A stretch of DNA of 64,000 nt. Source: Halobacillus alkaliphilus. Lineage in GTDB: Bacteria; Bacillota; Bacilli; Bacillales; Halobacillaceae. Positions 10,308-20,209 of the stretch are shown here, in pieces. The notes below the pieces were generated by a model, which was given only the letters and a program-made list of their open reading frames with translations, was not told the origin of the DNA and ran no database searches. Position numbers and translations under genes: made by a program. The stretch's first letter is position 1; each line of letters begins with the position of its first letter. The DNA lies in assembly GCF_900113125.1 (NCBI RefSeq), contig NZ_FOOG01000013.1:15396-79395 (forward strand). Direction: 5' to 3'.

Positions 10308-12089
10308 TTATACTACAAACTTCTCTGCTTGAATGAGTGCGGCAGCTATTTCCCGTTTCTTCGCAATTACATTAATTGGAGTATGTCGAGTTAACTTACG
10401 CAGCGCACCGAGCATCATTCGAAGGGAGTCACCTGATTCAGCAGCGATCAACGTCTCCTTCGCATGAGCTTCAATTCGGTTAAATGCTTCTTGGGTATAA
10501 ACCTGGGTGTAAAGTAGTTTCAATTCATTTTTACTTTCACCAGTTTTCTGCAAGGCCTTATCCGTGCGAAGAATAGCAGATTCCATGTTATATATCTCAC
10601 CTGTAATGTCAGCTATATTAACGAGAACTTCCTGTTCATTTTCAATTTTCTCACCATATTTCTGAGCAGCTAAACCAGCTGCAAGTAAAGCTATTTTCTT
10701 AGCATTCTTTAATAAATACTTCTCTTGCTCCAAAGGTTCAATACCTGGTTCTTCTGGCATAAGCGTCATAATTTCTTCTTGAAGGGACTGCGCTTTTTGA
10801 AGCAATGGAAGTTCGCCCTTCATGGCTTTTTTAAGAAGCGTACCTGGTACAATCATTCGGTTAATTTCATTTGTTCCTTCAAATATACGGTTAATTCGGG
10901 AATCTCTATACAACCTTTCGACTTCATATTCTGCCATAAATCCATAACCACCATGAATTTGAACAGCCTCATCGACAGCGAAATCCAGTAACTCTGTACC
11001 AAAAACCTTGTTCAAGGAACATTCAATTGCGTACTCTGCTATGACTTTGGCAACTGCTGCACCATCTTTAAGTTCTTCTTCAGAAAGTTTACCCATACTC
11101 TGCTCAAACAGCCCTACAGTTCGATATACTGCACTTTCATTGGCATAGGTATTTGAAGCCACGGAAGCAATCTTCTCTTGAATAAGTGGAAAGCTTGCAA
11201 TCGGAGTCTTAAACTGTTTGCGCTCTTTCGCATACTTCACTGAAAGTTCTACAGCACGCTTTGCTCCCCCGACTCCTCCAATTGCCAACTTGTATCGTCC
11301 TACGTTTAGGATGTTAAAGGCAATTACATGGCCGCGTCCAATCTCTCCAAGAACGTTTTCGACAGGAACTTCGGCATCTTCAAGTACGAGCGTACGTGTA
11401 GAGGAACTTTTTATTCCCATTTTTTTCTCTTCTGGTCCTGTAGAAACGCCTGGATAGTCTCTTTCTACAATAAAGGCTGTGAATTTATCACCATCTATTT
11501 TAGCGTAAACGACGAAAACATCGGCAAATGCAGAGTTTGTAATCCATTGTTTTTCACCGTTTAAAACATAATGAGTACCAGCTTCATTTAGTTTTGCTGT
11601 TGTTTTGGCTCCCAGGGCATCTGATCCAGACCCTGGTTCTGTCAGAGCATAAGCTGCGATCTTTTCACCTGTAGCCAGTACGGGAAGATACTTTTGCTTT
11701 TGTTCTTCATTACCGAAAAACACAATAGGCAGTGAACCAATACCCACATGTGCTCCATGAGTAACAGAAAATCCTCCTCCGCGGGAAAATTTCTCTGTAA
11801 TTAATGAGGAGCTGATTTTATCTAATTGAAGACCACCGTATTCTTCCGGCACATCTGCTCCCAGCAATCCAAGCTCACCCGCTTGCTTCAGCAATTTTAC
11901 AGAATGCTCAAATTCGTGATTTTCCAGATTATCAATCTTCGGAACGACTTCACCTAACACAAAATCTTCAGCTGTTTTAGCAATCATCAAATGTTCATCC
12001 GTGAAATCTTCAGGTGTGATAACGTCCTCGGCCGATAAATCCTCCACCATGAATCCGCCGCCCTTAATCATTTCTTTTAATTCACTCAT
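10308..12089 (-). CDS. fadE: Acyl-CoA dehydrogenase FadE
   Basis: A 593-residue FAD-dependent acyl-CoA dehydrogenase, first oxidation step of fatty-acid beta-oxidation. Motifs: ALTEPGSGSDA (near 149), WITNS for flavin contact, and the catalytic-base region RLYRDSRINRIFEGTNEINR (near 388-407). The extra 180 or so C-terminal residues are typical of the long YusJ/AcdA-type enzymes of Bacillus. Third gene of fadN-fadA-fadE, 15 bases after fadA. Confidence 0.95.
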   Translation of the reverse strand: MSELKEMIKGGGFMVEDLSAEDVITPEDFTDEHLMIAKTAEDFVLGEVVPKIDNLENHEFEHSVKLLKQAGELGLLGADVPEEYGGLQLDKISSSLITEKFSRGGGFSVTHGAHVGIGSLPIVFFGNEEQKQKYLPVLATGEKIAAYALTEPGSGSDALGAKTTAKLNEAGTHYVLNGEKQWITNSAFADVFVVYAKIDGDKFTAFIVERDYPGVSTGPEEKKMGIKSSSTRTLVLEDAEVPVENVLGEIGRGHVIAFNILNVGRYKLAIGGVGGAKRAVELSVKYAKERKQFKTPIASFPLIQEKIASVASNTYANESAVYRTVGLFEQSMGKLSEEELKDGAAVAKVIAEYAIECSLNKVFGTELLDFAVDEAVQIHGGYGFMAEYEVERLYRDSRINRIFEGTNEINRMIVPGTLLKKAMKGELPLLQKAQSLQEEIMTLMPEEPGIEPLEQEKYLLKNAKKIALLAAGLAAQKYGEKIENEQEVLVNIADITGEIYNMESAILRTDKALQKTGESKNELKLLYTQVYTQEAFNRIEAHAKETLIAAESGDSLRMMLGALRKLTRHTPINVIAKKREIAAALIQAEKFVV

Positions 12090-12104
12090 TTGTTCTTCCT
12101 CCTC

Positions 12105-13280
12105 TTATATTAACTCAAAAACTCCAGCTGCTCCCATACCGCCACCAATACACATCGTTACGACACCGAACTGCTCATTGCGCCTTTTCATCTCATGAAT
12201 TAATCCTAACGTCAGCTTTGTACCCGTGCATCCCAACGGGTGACCTAGAGCTATTGCTCCCCCATTAACATTCACTTTATCTATATCAAGTCCAAGTTCA
12301 CGTATAACACGGAGGGATTGTGAGGCAAACGCTTCATTTAATTCAAATAAGCCAATATCCTGAATACTTAGCCCAGCCATTTTAAGCGCTTTCGGTACAG
12401 CTTCAATCGGTCCTACTCCCATAATTTCAGGTTCCACCCCTGCTACAGCAAAGGAACGGAATTTTACTAAAGGCTTTAAACCTTCCGCTTCTGCTTTTTC
12501 ACGATCCATTACGAGAACAGTGGCTGCTCCATCACTCATTTGCGAAGAGTTCCCAGCAGTGACCGATCCTTTTGTTGAAAAGGCAGGCTTCAGTTTAGCG
12601 AGGACTTCCTTGGTAGTACCAGGGCGTACACCTTCATCCATAGATATCGTTTTTTTACTTTCTTTTACTTTATTATCAGCGCCTAGAACTCTGTCTTCTA
12701 CCTCAACGGGTACGATTTCATCATTGAATTTCCCTTCTTGAATCGCTTTGGCCGCACGTTCGTGACTTTGAACAGCAAAAGCATCCTGATCGTCTCTTGA
12801 TATTTCGAAACGCCTTGCTACTTCCTCTGCCGTATGCCCCATCGACATATAATATTCAGGAGCATTCTTGACCAATTCAATATTTGGCTTGATCACATGA
12901 CCTCCCATAGGAATTAAACTCATAGACTCTGCACCACCGGCGATAGCGGTATCGTTATGCCCAAGCATAATCTTCTCCGCGGCGTAGGCAATACTTTGAA
13001 GTCCTGAAGAACAATAGCGGTTGATGGTAATGGCCGGAACCTTATGGTGGAGCCCAGCAAGCCCCGCTATATTGCGTGCCATATTCATACCTTGTTCTGC
13101 TTCAGGCATAGCACACCCAATAATGACATCATCAATGCTTCCTTCGTAGTTACCAGCTCTTTTTAACGTTTCTTTTATGGTTAGTGCGGCAAGATCATCA
13201 GGACGCGTATGGGCAAATGCTCCTTTTTTGGCGCGGCCCACAGGTGTCCGTGCTCCTGCAACAATGACTGCTTCCTTCAC
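12105..13280 (-). CDS. fadA: Acetyl-CoA C-acyltransferase (3-ketoacyl-CoA thiolase) FadA
   Basis: A 391-residue thiolase. The acyl-accepting Cys is in [10 protein letters not shown] (near residue 90), and the catalytic His and Cys are in [14 protein letters not shown] (near 342-355) and [10 protein letters not shown] (near 376). It releases acetyl-CoA in the last step of beta-oxidation. Middle gene of the fad operon between fadN and fadE. Full length, no anomalies. Confidence 0.97.
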   Translation of the reverse strand: MKEAVIVAGARTPVGRAKKGAFAHTRPDDLAALTIKETLKRAGNYEGSIDDVIIGCAMPEAEQGMNMARNIAGLAGLHHKVPAITINRYCSSGLQSIAYAAEKIMLGHNDTAIAGGAESMSLIPMGGHVIKPNIELVKNAPEYYMSMGHTAEEVARRFEISRDDQDAFAVQSHERAAKAIQEGKFNDEIVPVEVEDRVLGADNKVKESKKTISMDEGVRPGTTKEVLAKLKPAFSTKGSVTAGNSSQMSDGAATVLVMDREKAEAEGLKPLVKFRSFAVAGVEPEIMGVGPIEAVPKALKMAGLSIQDIGLFELNEAFASQSLRVIRELGLDIDKVNVNGGAIALGHPLGCTGTKLTLGLIHEMKRRNEQFGVVTMCIGGGMGAAGVFELI

Positions 13281-13300
13281 GGTTCTTCCCCCTTTAATAA

Positions 13301-15703
13301 TTAGTTACGAAGCGGCTTCCCTTTCATCAGCATGTGTTGCATTCGTGCTTGTGTTTTTGGTTCACCGATCAAACTTAGAAAGGCTTCGCGTTCCAGGTCT
13401 AATAAGTATTGTTCATCTACAAGCGAACCTTCTTTTAACCGTCCGCCTGCAAGAACGAATGCCAATTTTTCAGCGATTTTCAAGTCATGTTCACTTGCAT
13501 ATCCACTTAGCAACAATGATTTGGCACCTAACAGCATGGTGGCATATCCCTGTTCTCCAACCACTGGGATTTTTGTTCTTTTCGGGGCTGTGTAACCTGA
13601 ATCAGCCAGACCGATCACCTTCTGTTTAGCATCATGCAGCAAGTGATCACCATTTGCGCTAATAGCATCCATCTGATCAAGAAAACCGTTTTCTCTGGCT
13701 TCTTCAGCCGAAGTAGAAACCTTAGCCATCGCAATTTTTTCAAATACATTGTTGGCTACTTTTTGAAGGTCGAAGTCGACCCCTTCAGGAATATTTCTAA
13801 GATGCTTCATGTAAAGCTCTTTATTTCCTCCGCCTCCCGGAATCAGCCCGACACCCGGTTCAACCAGTCCCATATAAGTTTCTGGTGAAGCCTGCACAGC
13901 ATCAGATGGGAGACAAACCTCTGCACCTCCACCAAGCGTCATTCCAAAAGGTGCTGAAACAACTGGTTTGTCGGAATACTTTACTTTCATTAGCGCATCC
14001 TGGAAATTTTTCACGACCATTTCAATCTCAAAAAAGTTATAATCCTGTGCTTCCATAAGCATCATCCCTAGATTTGCACCTACACAGAAGTTTTTACCTT
14101 GGTTTCCTATGACCAGCCCCTTGTAGTGCTCGTCAACGTGGTCTATCGCAAAGTTAATCATTTGGATGATATCCAGTCCGATCGCATTGCTTTGGGAATG
14201 GAATTCCAGACAGGCCACATCGTCCCCTATATCTATTAAGCTTGCTCCCGCATTCTTTTTGATTACGTCTTTTGTCTCTTTAACTCTCTTTAAATTAATA
14301 TTCTTTTTGTTGAAAGTCTGCTGTTTATACTCCGCGTTATGGTAAAAGTAAACGTTTCCATTTTCGGTTTTATAAAACGACCCAAAACCTTTATTCAGCA
14401 TATCTTCTATCCAGGCAGGGATGTTTTCACCATCTTCCTTCATACGGGTCACAGAAGCTTGAACTCCGATGGCATCCCACATTTCGAATGGTCCCATTTC
14501 CCATCCGAATCCCCAGCGCATCGCTTCATCGATGGATGGGACGTCGTCAGCGATTTCACCATACAATTCAGCGGAATAAAGGAGCACGGGTTTGACTATG
14601 GACCAGATTAAATCTCCCGCTGGGTCACCTTTAGCATTTATTAACGCTTTTAGTTTGCGCCCGGATCCTTTTTCCTGTTTAGCCATTTCTGTTGCTTTTG
14701 TATTCAACTTTCCTCGTTTTTCATATTCCATAGTTTCAGGATTCAACTGTAATATTTCACTACCATCCTTACTTTTTTGTTTCAGGAAGAAACCTTGACC
14801 GCTTTTTGAACCCAACCAGCCTTTTTCAAGCATCTGGTTCATAAATTCAGGGATTTCAAAAGCTTCTTTCTCTTCTCCTTCTACTACTTGGTCATGAACG
14901 TTATTGGCTACATGAATGAAAGTATCCAGTCCAACTACATCCAATGTGCGGAAAGTAGCACTTTTTGGCCTGCCAATCATTGGACCGGTGACAGAATCTA
15001 CTTCCCCAACGCTGTACCCTTTCTCTAGCATTTTCTGCACGGTTACAAGTAACCCATATGTTCCAATTCGGTTCGCTATGAAATTCGGTGTATCTTTAGC
15101 TTCTACTACGCCTTTACCGAGAACGTCTTCCCCAAATGTTTTTATAAACTCAAGAACTTCAGGATCCGTATCCTTGGTAGGAATTATTTCAAGCAGCTTT
15201 AGATAACGCGGCGGATTAAAGAAGTGAGTGCCTAGAAAATGCTTTTGAAAGTCTTCACTGCACTCGGCTGACATGGCTTCAATGGAAATTCCTGATGTAT
15301 TGGAACTTACAATAGCTCCATTCTTTCTATGCTGATCCACCTCTGCTAACACTTTCTTTTTCACTTCTAAATTTTCCACGACTACTTCGATAATCCAATC
15401 GACTTCACTGAGTTTTTCCATGTCATCACTCATGTTGCCGACTTCGATTAAATTCAGGCTGGCTTTACTGGTAATCGGAGAAGGTTTTTGTTTTTTTAAT
15501 GCCTCTTTATTCATTGAAGATATCCGATTTCTCACCTCTTTGTCTTCAAGTGTTTTTCCCTGTTTTTTCTCACGATCGTTCAGTTCGCGAGGAGTAACGT
15601 CGAGCATAAGTACTGGAATTCCGATATTTGCTAAATGTGCGGCTATTCCAGCCCCCATGACACCAGATCCCAAAACAGCTGCACGCTTTATTTTACGATT
15701 CAT
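13301..15703 (-). CDS. fadN: 3-hydroxyacyl-CoA dehydrogenase/enoyl-CoA hydratase FadN
   Basis: An 800-residue two-function enzyme. The N-terminal NAD-binding domain has [10 protein letters not shown] (residues about 11-20), followed by the 3-hydroxyacyl-CoA dehydrogenase domain (about 190-400). The C-terminal crotonase-like domain has [11 protein letters not shown] and [14 protein letters not shown]. The frame stays open 58 codons further upstream, but the ATG at 15703 has the GGGGGACA ribosome site and starts the protein where the Rossmann fold begins. First gene of fadNAE, with a FadR-type operator 21 bases upstream. Confidence 0.95.
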   Translation of the reverse strand: MNRKIKRAAVLGSGVMGAGIAAHLANIGIPVLMLDVTPRELNDREKKQGKTLEDKEVRNRISSMNKEALKKQKPSPITSKASLNLIEVGNMSDDMEKLSEVDWIIEVVVENLEVKKKVLAEVDQHRKNGAIVSSNTSGISIEAMSAECSEDFQKHFLGTHFFNPPRYLKLLEIIPTKDTDPEVLEFIKTFGEDVLGKGVVEAKDTPNFIANRIGTYGLLVTVQKMLEKGYSVGEVDSVTGPMIGRPKSATFRTLDVVGLDTFIHVANNVHDQVVEGEEKEAFEIPEFMNQMLEKGWLGSKSGQGFFLKQKSKDGSEILQLNPETMEYEKRGKLNTKATEMAKQEKGSGRKLKALINAKGDPAGDLIWSIVKPVLLYSAELYGEIADDVPSIDEAMRWGFGWEMGPFEMWDAIGVQASVTRMKEDGENIPAWIEDMLNKGFGSFYKTENGNVYFYHNAEYKQQTFNKKNINLKRVKETKDVIKKNAGASLIDIGDDVACLEFHSQSNAIGLDIIQMINFAIDHVDEHYKGLVIGNQGKNFCVGANLGMMLMEAQDYNFFEIEMVVKNFQDALMKVKYSDKPVVSAPFGMTLGGGAEVCLPSDAVQASPETYMGLVEPGVGLIPGGGGNKELYMKHLRNIPEGVDFDLQKVANNVFEKIAMAKVSTSAEEARENGFLDQMDAISANGDHLLHDAKQKVIGLADSGYTAPKRTKIPVVGEQGYATMLLGAKSLLLSGYASEHDLKIAEKLAFVLAGGRLKEGSLVDEQYLLDLEREAFLSLIGEPKTQARMQHMLMKGKPLRN

Positions 15704-15723
15704 ACTATGTCCCCCTATCCATT

Positions 15724-15741
15724 TGAATGAATACTCATTCA
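15724..15741 (-). promoter_or_regulatory. FadR operator upstream of fadN
   Basis: The 18-bp palindrome TGAATGAATACTCATTCA matches the Bacillus FadR (YsiA) consensus. In B. subtilis FadR represses fad operons and is released by long-chain acyl-CoA. A TATAAA-like -10 lies next to it on the minus strand, so bound repressor would block the promoter. Confidence 0.88.
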
Positions 15742-16025
15742 TTTTATAACCAAAAAAATAAATGTTGCTGAGTTCGTATCTAATACTAATATAAATTATT
15801 TTCTGACATTTCGCAATCCTTTTTTCTACAATATGCTGGAAATATTTCGTTTTGAAAAGGAAGAATGGTAAAAACAATTATTCATTCAGAACTAGACGGA
15901 AAACCAACCTATCTTCTACGCAGCTGCGTCCACTAAACAACTGTAGGATCTGCACTTGCCCACGACTATCTTATGATTAACACCTTGGTTAAGGTTCCTA
16001 AAGTTTATTATCATCAAAAAAAGAT
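15742..16025. other. Intergenic stretch between fadN and the proline dehydrogenase
   Basis: About 280 bases upstream of the FadR box. It should carry the fadN promoter. I see no open frame with a ribosome site, no RNA motif and no repeat in it. Confidence 0.5.
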
Positions 16026-16056
16026 CGTGTCACAGCAAGTTTGTTGTCATGACACG
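16026..16056 (-). terminator. Terminator after the proline dehydrogenase gene
   Basis: A long stem (CGTGTCA / TGACACG with additional inner pairing) followed on the minus strand by a run of seven T residues, just after the stop at 16071. Confidence 0.85.
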
Positions 16057-16070
16057 GCCTTTAGAGGTCC

Positions 16071-16988
16071 TTATTTTCCAAGGACACCTTTCAGAACAAA
16101 GGCTACATTCGCCGGACGTTCGGCTAAGCGTCGCATAAAATAACCATACCAATCATTACCATAGGGGACATAAACCCTCATTTTATACCCCTCTTTCACA
16201 AGTTCCTCCTGCCTTTCAACGCGGATCCCGTAAAGCATTTGAAATTCGAACTGGTCATTAGATATATTATTTTCTTCCACTAACCGTTTCGTGTACTCAA
16301 TAATTGCATCATCGTGTGTCGCAACAGCTGTATAATTTCCATTTAAAAGGTGCATTTTGATAATTTTTTTATAGTTCTCATCAACGTCTTTTTTTTCGGG
16401 GAACGCAACTTTGGGAGACTCTTTATAAGCTCCCTTCACTAAGCGGAGGTTCGGGTCATATTGATTGAGGTCTTGCACATCCTCCGCCACTCGATAAAGA
16501 TAGGCTTGCAGGACAGTACCAATGTGATCGTAATCAGCTCGCAGCTTCTTAAAAATCTCAAGCGTTTTATCACAGCGATCATGGTCTTCCATATCAATCG
16601 TTACAAATACATCTTCTTTCTCAGCCACATCCAGAATGCGACGCATATTCTCCATTACGAGTTCTTCTGAGATATCCAGCCCCATAGATGTAAGCTTTAA
16701 TGAAAGTTGTGAATCCAGGTGATGCTCACCTATTGCTTTAATAGCTTCAATGCACCCATCGGCTGCTTCTCGAGCTTCTTTTTTACTATCAATAAATTCT
16801 CCGAGGTGGTCGATGGTTACTGACATTCCTTTATCATTAAGCTTTTGAATTGTATCAACTGCATTTGGAATCGTTTCACCTGCTACAAATCGACCAGCGC
16901 CGAATCGGAGACCGTATTTTTTAGCCAACTTTGTAAAGAAACGATTTTTGGAGAGAAACAAAAAGAAATTTCGTAAAATTTGTTCCAT
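16071..16988 (-). CDS. fadM: Proline dehydrogenase (FadM/PutB-like)
   Basis: A 305-residue FAD-dependent proline dehydrogenase (TIM-barrel), oxidising proline to pyrroline-5-carboxylate at the membrane face. Visible family motifs are LRLVKGAYKES (near 199-209), FQMLYGIR (near 248), and the C-terminal YVPYGNDWYGYFMRRLAERP. The ATG at 16988 is chosen because AGGGGGAA sits 7 bases before it. No P5C dehydrogenase gene is adjacent. Position beside fadN corresponds to B. subtilis yusM (fadM), so either the fadM or the putB symbol is defensible. Confidence 0.9.
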   Translation of the reverse strand: MEQILRNFFLFLSKNRFFTKLAKKYGLRFGAGRFVAGETIPNAVDTIQKLNDKGMSVTIDHLGEFIDSKKEAREAADGCIEAIKAIGEHHLDSQLSLKLTSMGLDISEELVMENMRRILDVAEKEDVFVTIDMEDHDRCDKTLEIFKKLRADYDHIGTVLQAYLYRVAEDVQDLNQYDPNLRLVKGAYKESPKVAFPEKKDVDENYKKIIKMHLLNGNYTAVATHDDAIIEYTKRLVEENNISNDQFEFQMLYGIRVERQEELVKEGYKMRVYVPYGNDWYGYFMRRLAERPANVAFVLKGVLGK

Positions 16989-17223
16989 CACACTTCCCCC
17001 TACTACCAATTTTATCTCTTTTACCGTGAATTAAATGTAAGAAAATTGAGTTTTGTAAACGAAAACACACTCTTATTTTATCATCTTTTAAGATAAATGG
17101 GTACATAATCGGAGCTTCACGCTTCGAATTTTGTATGTTTTTCCATAAAAATGGGTTTATTAATGATAGAAAGTAATTTTTTTGGAATACTACAAAAGAA
17201 TTTTAAAAGGAGGTAAAGATATT

Positions 17224-17493
17224 ATGCAACAACAACAAAACCAACCGTCTTCTATGCAGCAGCAGGCTCAACCAATGGCTCAAGTCCCAGAAGTCGTAAG
17301 TACGAAAGACCAGCTTTATATTACGGACATGCTTTCATGGAATTTAAACGCCTGCAAAAAAGCTCACTTTTTTGCGCAGAACTGTCAAACTCCTGAAATC
17401 CAATCAGCTTTAGAAGAAGCTGGACAGATGCATCAGCGACATTACAATAAAATCCTGACTCACCTGGATACCCAAACCCAAAAACCTAATTAA
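17224..17493 (+). CDS. Spore coat protein, CotF-domain family (YusN-like)
   Basis: An 89-residue protein: a Gln-rich N-terminus (about 25 residues) then a helical CotF-type segment (DQLYITDMLSWNLNACKKAHFFA). Related short proteins are made in the mother cell during sporulation and deposited in the coat. The ATG at 17224 has AAAGGAGG 8-9 bases before it; the frame is open further upstream. Followed 3 bases later by a second coat gene, so the two form an operon. B. subtilis has yusN at this place. Confidence 0.78.
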   Translation: MQQQQNQPSSMQQQAQPMAQVPEVVSTKDQLYITDMLSWNLNACKKAHFFAQNCQTPEIQSALEEAGQMHQRHYNKILTHLDTQTQKPN

Positions 17494-17511
17494 TGAATGG
17501 AGGTTATTAAA

Positions 17512-17844
17512 TTGAAGCAAACTTCAAGCAAAATACAAAATCCCGAGACATCTGTACCTAAAACACCTCAGATGAATGAGCGTGACTTTTTAAATGACCA
17601 ATTAACCACAGAAAAATACATGACGGCTTCTTATAACATTGCTTTAAATGAAGCGAGTAATCAGTCGCTTTATCAGGATCTTGCAACTATTTTTAAAGAA
17701 ACGCAAGATTGTCAGCGTAACTTATACAATCTCATGTTCAAAAACGGCTGGTATGCTGTTGAACAGGAGCAGCAGCAAAAGGTTCAGCAATCGTATCAGC
17801 AATTCAACGGCTATAAATCGCAGCTTCCTTACACCGTGCAATAA
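17512..17844 (+). CDS. Spore coat protein, CotF family
   Basis: A 110-residue CotF-family protein: helix DFLNDQLTTEKYMTASYNIAL followed by a second helix, and a Gln-rich tail ending in QLPYTVQ. An ATG at 17497 opens the frame, but it overlaps the TGGAGG ribosome site; the TTG at 17512 lies 8 bases after that site and is preferred. Second gene of a coat pair closed by a terminator at 17910. Role in the coat is inferred from family. Confidence 0.78.
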   Translation: MKQTSSKIQNPETSVPKTPQMNERDFLNDQLTTEKYMTASYNIALNEASNQSLYQDLATIFKETQDCQRNLYNLMFKNGWYAVEQEQQQKVQQSYQQFNGYKSQLPYTVQ

Positions 17845-17909
17845 CCTTCTCCATTCAAGCTAGATAATTGAGTTAATCAGTGATACTTCTAAAAGAGAGA
17901 AATCGATAT

Positions 17910-17939
17910 AGATACCATCACCCTTTACCTGTGGTATCT
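17910..17939 (+). terminator. Terminator of the coat gene pair
   Basis: An 8-bp stem (AGATACCA / TGGTATCT) followed by CTTTTTC on the plus strand. Confidence 0.7.
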
Positions 17940-18101
17940 CTTTTTCAAGCACCTTCGATCCATGTAATTAATCCGATGGACTGTAACCACGAAGCGCGTT
18001 AAACGCCTGAAAGTTGTATTGAGTTTTTTAAAATAAGCGATCGCTTCGATTTGATTACTCAATTATATATGACAAGTCCTGATAGCCAATAACAAAAAAT
18101 G

Positions 18102-18131
18102 AGACACCCGGCTTTAATAGCCGGGTGTCTA
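18102..18131 (-). terminator. Terminator after copZ
   Basis: An 11-bp perfect stem (AGACACCCGGC / GCCGGGTGTCT), then a T run on the minus strand, four bases past the copZ stop. Confidence 0.9.
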
Positions 18132-18134
18132 AGA

Positions 18135-18341
18135 TTAACCTACTGCTTCATACCCTTGTGCTTCAATTGCTTCCTTCATCATGCCTTTAGATACATAAGC
18201 TTCGTCATACATAACGTCTACTTTACCACTGCTTAAATGTACCTCTACTCCGTGAACCCCTTCTAATTTTTCAAGAGATTCCTTTACTGTTTTTTCACAG
18301 TGCTCGCAACTCATACCGTTTACTTCTAATGTTAGATCCAT
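18135..18341 (-). CDS. copZ: Copper chaperone CopZ (HMA domain)
   Basis: A 68-residue heavy-metal-associated domain with the metal site GMSCEHC (Cys13, Cys16 region) and the usual ferredoxin-like beta-alpha-beta pattern. It binds Cu(I) and hands it to a copA-type ATPase or a CsoR repressor in the cytosol. Here it is alone, without copA or csoR nearby, so its partner must be elsewhere. Confidence 0.93.
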   Translation of the reverse strand: MDLTLEVNGMSCEHCEKTVKESLEKLEGVHGVEVHLSSGKVDVMYDEAYVSKGMMKEAIEAQGYEAVG

Positions 18342-18602
18342 TTTTTCACAACCTTCCTATTTCACTTAATAATTGAAATACATTCTGAGAAATCAGTTAA
18401 ACTTTCTTTTTTATCTCCTCTTATATTTACTATTCCACAATTTAGCGATGGAATAACATCTGAGCATTGAATTTTTCAGAAGCTTCTATTATAAAGGCTG
18501 ACACAAAACATATTTAAATATAAACTGAAGGAAGTTAGAAAGATTTATTTAAGCTAATTTATACTTGTTTTTCCCTTTTTACTACAGTTAGGAGATTTCA
18601 TT

Positions 18603-18980
18603 ATGAGAAAGTACATATATTTAGGTATCGCTTGCGGGGGCGGAGCGGGCGCAAGTTTACGTTATATTATTTCGACTCTATTTCCTTCCCATGGAGGCTT
18701 TCCTTATGGGACATTCATAGTAAATATGCTCGGTTGTTTTCTTTTAAGCTTTATGTATCATTTTTTTTCAAAATTTTTCACTAAAGCCGGTGTCCTAAAG
18801 AAGGCTGTAACGACCGGATTGATTGGATCTTTTACTACATTTTCAGCCTTCACTTCTGAATTTGTACAATTAACTTTTACGGACACTTATTTAGCATTAC
18901 TCTACATAACGGGGACACTTCTGCTTGGAGGTATTATGACCATTCTTGGGTCCCAGTGGGGAAAGAAGTGGTTTATATGA
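18603..18980 (+). CDS. crcB1: Fluoride channel subunit CrcB/Fluc 1
   Basis: A 125-residue membrane protein with four hydrophobic segments. Fluc motifs visible: GGAGASLRY, PYGTFIVNMLGCF (near residue 39), and the TTFSAFTSE filter segment (near 79). Fluc channels export toxic fluoride. Its 3' end overlaps crcB2 by 25 bases, so the pair probably forms a heterodimeric channel. I see no fluoride riboswitch in the leader. Confidence 0.94.
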   Translation: MRKYIYLGIACGGGAGASLRYIISTLFPSHGGFPYGTFIVNMLGCFLLSFMYHFFSKFFTKAGVLKKAVTTGLIGSFTTFSAFTSEFVQLTFTDTYLALLYITGTLLLGGIMTILGSQWGKKWFI

Positions 18981-19327
18981 GTATTTTGCTGGTGTTTTTT
19001 GGGGGGATGATTGGTGCCATCGCTCGATTTGAAGTGAGTAATCTCTTGAATGGTAAAAGTGATTTTCCTTTAGGTACTGCAGCAGCTAATATTTCAGGAG
19101 GATTACTACTAGGCATTCTAATTCGTCTACAGGAAACAGTTGGTCTGGAAGATTGGCTATGGCTGCTATTGGCTGCTGGATTTTGTGGAGGTTATACTAC
19201 TTATTCTACTTTCAGCTACGAGGTTTTTCACTTAATTGAACAAGGCCAATGGAAGAAAGGATTCGTTTATGCTGGAACCTCGCTTATAATTACTGTGGCC
19301 GGCCTCTTTTTCATTCTCCTTCTCTGA
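18956..19327 (+). CDS. crcB2: Fluoride channel subunit CrcB/Fluc 2
   Basis: A 123-residue partner of the preceding gene with GMIGAIARFE, PLGTAAANISGG and the filter segment YTTYSTFSYEVF. The two proteins would insert in opposite orientations, as in other Firmicute heterodimeric Fluc pairs. The ATG lies inside crcB1 (25-base overlap), so translation is coupled. Ends before a shared terminator with the convergent STAS gene. Confidence 0.94.
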   Translation: MGKEVVYMSILLVFFGGMIGAIARFEVSNLLNGKSDFPLGTAAANISGGLLLGILIRLQETVGLEDWLWLLLAAGFCGGYTTYSTFSYEVFHLIEQGQWKKGFVYAGTSLIITVAGLFFILLL

Positions 19328-19410
19328 GTCCCCATATACACATTTCATTTTAACTAGTTTTTCCAACAGTTTATGAACTTTACGCTCATGATGGTGGCAA
19401 CCATATATAA

Positions 19411-19444
19411 CCCCTCGATTTCTCTTATTTCAAAATCGAGGGGT
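19411..19444. terminator. Bidirectional terminator between crcB2 and the STAS gene
   Basis: Stem CCCCTCGATTT / AAATCGAGGGG with a loop of about 12 bases, placed between convergent genes. T/A tracts are short. Confidence 0.65.
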
Positions 19445-20209
19445 TTATTGAGCACAATATTTAGCTACAGCCTGCTGCAGCGAGTGCATATAATTTATTT
19501 CCAGCGGAAGCTTTAAGTCGTTCAGCTGTTTTGCCTGATGCGGCTGGATGCCTATAATAATTATTTCCGCTCCCATATAAAACAGAGACTTCATCATATC
19601 TGTTAGAACATGAATCCCATCCCTATTAAATTCACCTACTGCTGTGAAATCAAACAGCAGTCGATCAATACCTTCTCTCTGTGAGGACTTCAGTAAACTA
19701 TCTTCTACCGCGTGCATTTTCTCAATGGTAATATCTCCAAACAAGGGGATCATCGCTGTGTCCGCCGAAAGCACAATAAATGGAGCAGATAAACGATTGC
19801 TTTGCTCAATCGCTTCTTCTAATTTCTCCTTCTCTTCAAAAAGTTCAAAATTCGTGTCATTTAAACGGCTTCGAAGCTGAGTTAATGTCTGGGTAACTTT
19901 AGACAGTCGCTCATCTTTCACGTGTAATAGAACTTCAGCATATAAATCATTCTCCCACGAGACGTACATATCAGCCGTTTTTATAGAATCCTCCTCATCC
20001 AGAGGTTTTAAATGAACTTCAAGGGAGGCTTTTTGAATTTCCGGTTTTATCGTTCCTTTAACTTTTGTGAGACTCGCTTCATCAAAAATATCAAGCAAAT
20101 GTTCTTTCACACCGTGCAAATCACAAGCTTCTTTAGAATAAGCATATATAAAGAAGTTTTTATTGATACGATAGTAAGGCAGCGGAAAGACGCGTTCAAC
20201 TTGTTTCAT
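19445..20209 (-). CDS. PAS-like/STAS-domain protein, RsbR-related
   Basis: A 254-residue cytosolic protein. The first 100 or so residues read as a PAS-like sensor (FPLPYYRINKNFF... opening). A coiled-coil linker follows (about 105-140, FELFEEKEKLEEAIEQ), then a C-terminal STAS domain (about 142-254). The STAS part follows the RsbR scheme, but the positions of the two conserved phosphorylated Thr appear as Asn/Arg (AVGEFNRDG) and Gln (GIQPHQAKQL), so it may not be an RsbT substrate. Last gene of a four-gene operon, overlapping the cobalamin-domain gene by 14 bases. It may be the output or relay of that sensor. Confidence 0.75.
   Translation of the reverse strand: MKQVERVFPLPYYRINKNFFIYAYSKEACDLHGVKEHLLDIFDEASLTKVKGTIKPEIQKASLEVHLKPLDEEDSIKTADMYVSWENDLYAEVLLHVKDERLSKVTQTLTQLRSRLNDTNFELFEEKEKLEEAIEQSNRLSAPFIVLSADTAMIPLFGDITIEKMHAVEDSLLKSSQREGIDRLLFDFTAVGEFNRDGIHVLTDMMKSLFYMGAEIIIIGIQPHQAKQLNDLKLPLEINYMHSLQQAVAKYCAQ

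Noticed and set aside
15704-15877. 58-codon N-terminal extension of fadN
   Set aside because: It would cross the FadR operator and promoter; the ATG at 15703 has the ribosome site and begins the Rossmann fold.
18480-18602. Possible fluoride riboswitch before the crcB pair
   Set aside because: The leader is AT-rich and short and lacks the conserved pseudoknot words of the crcB motif.
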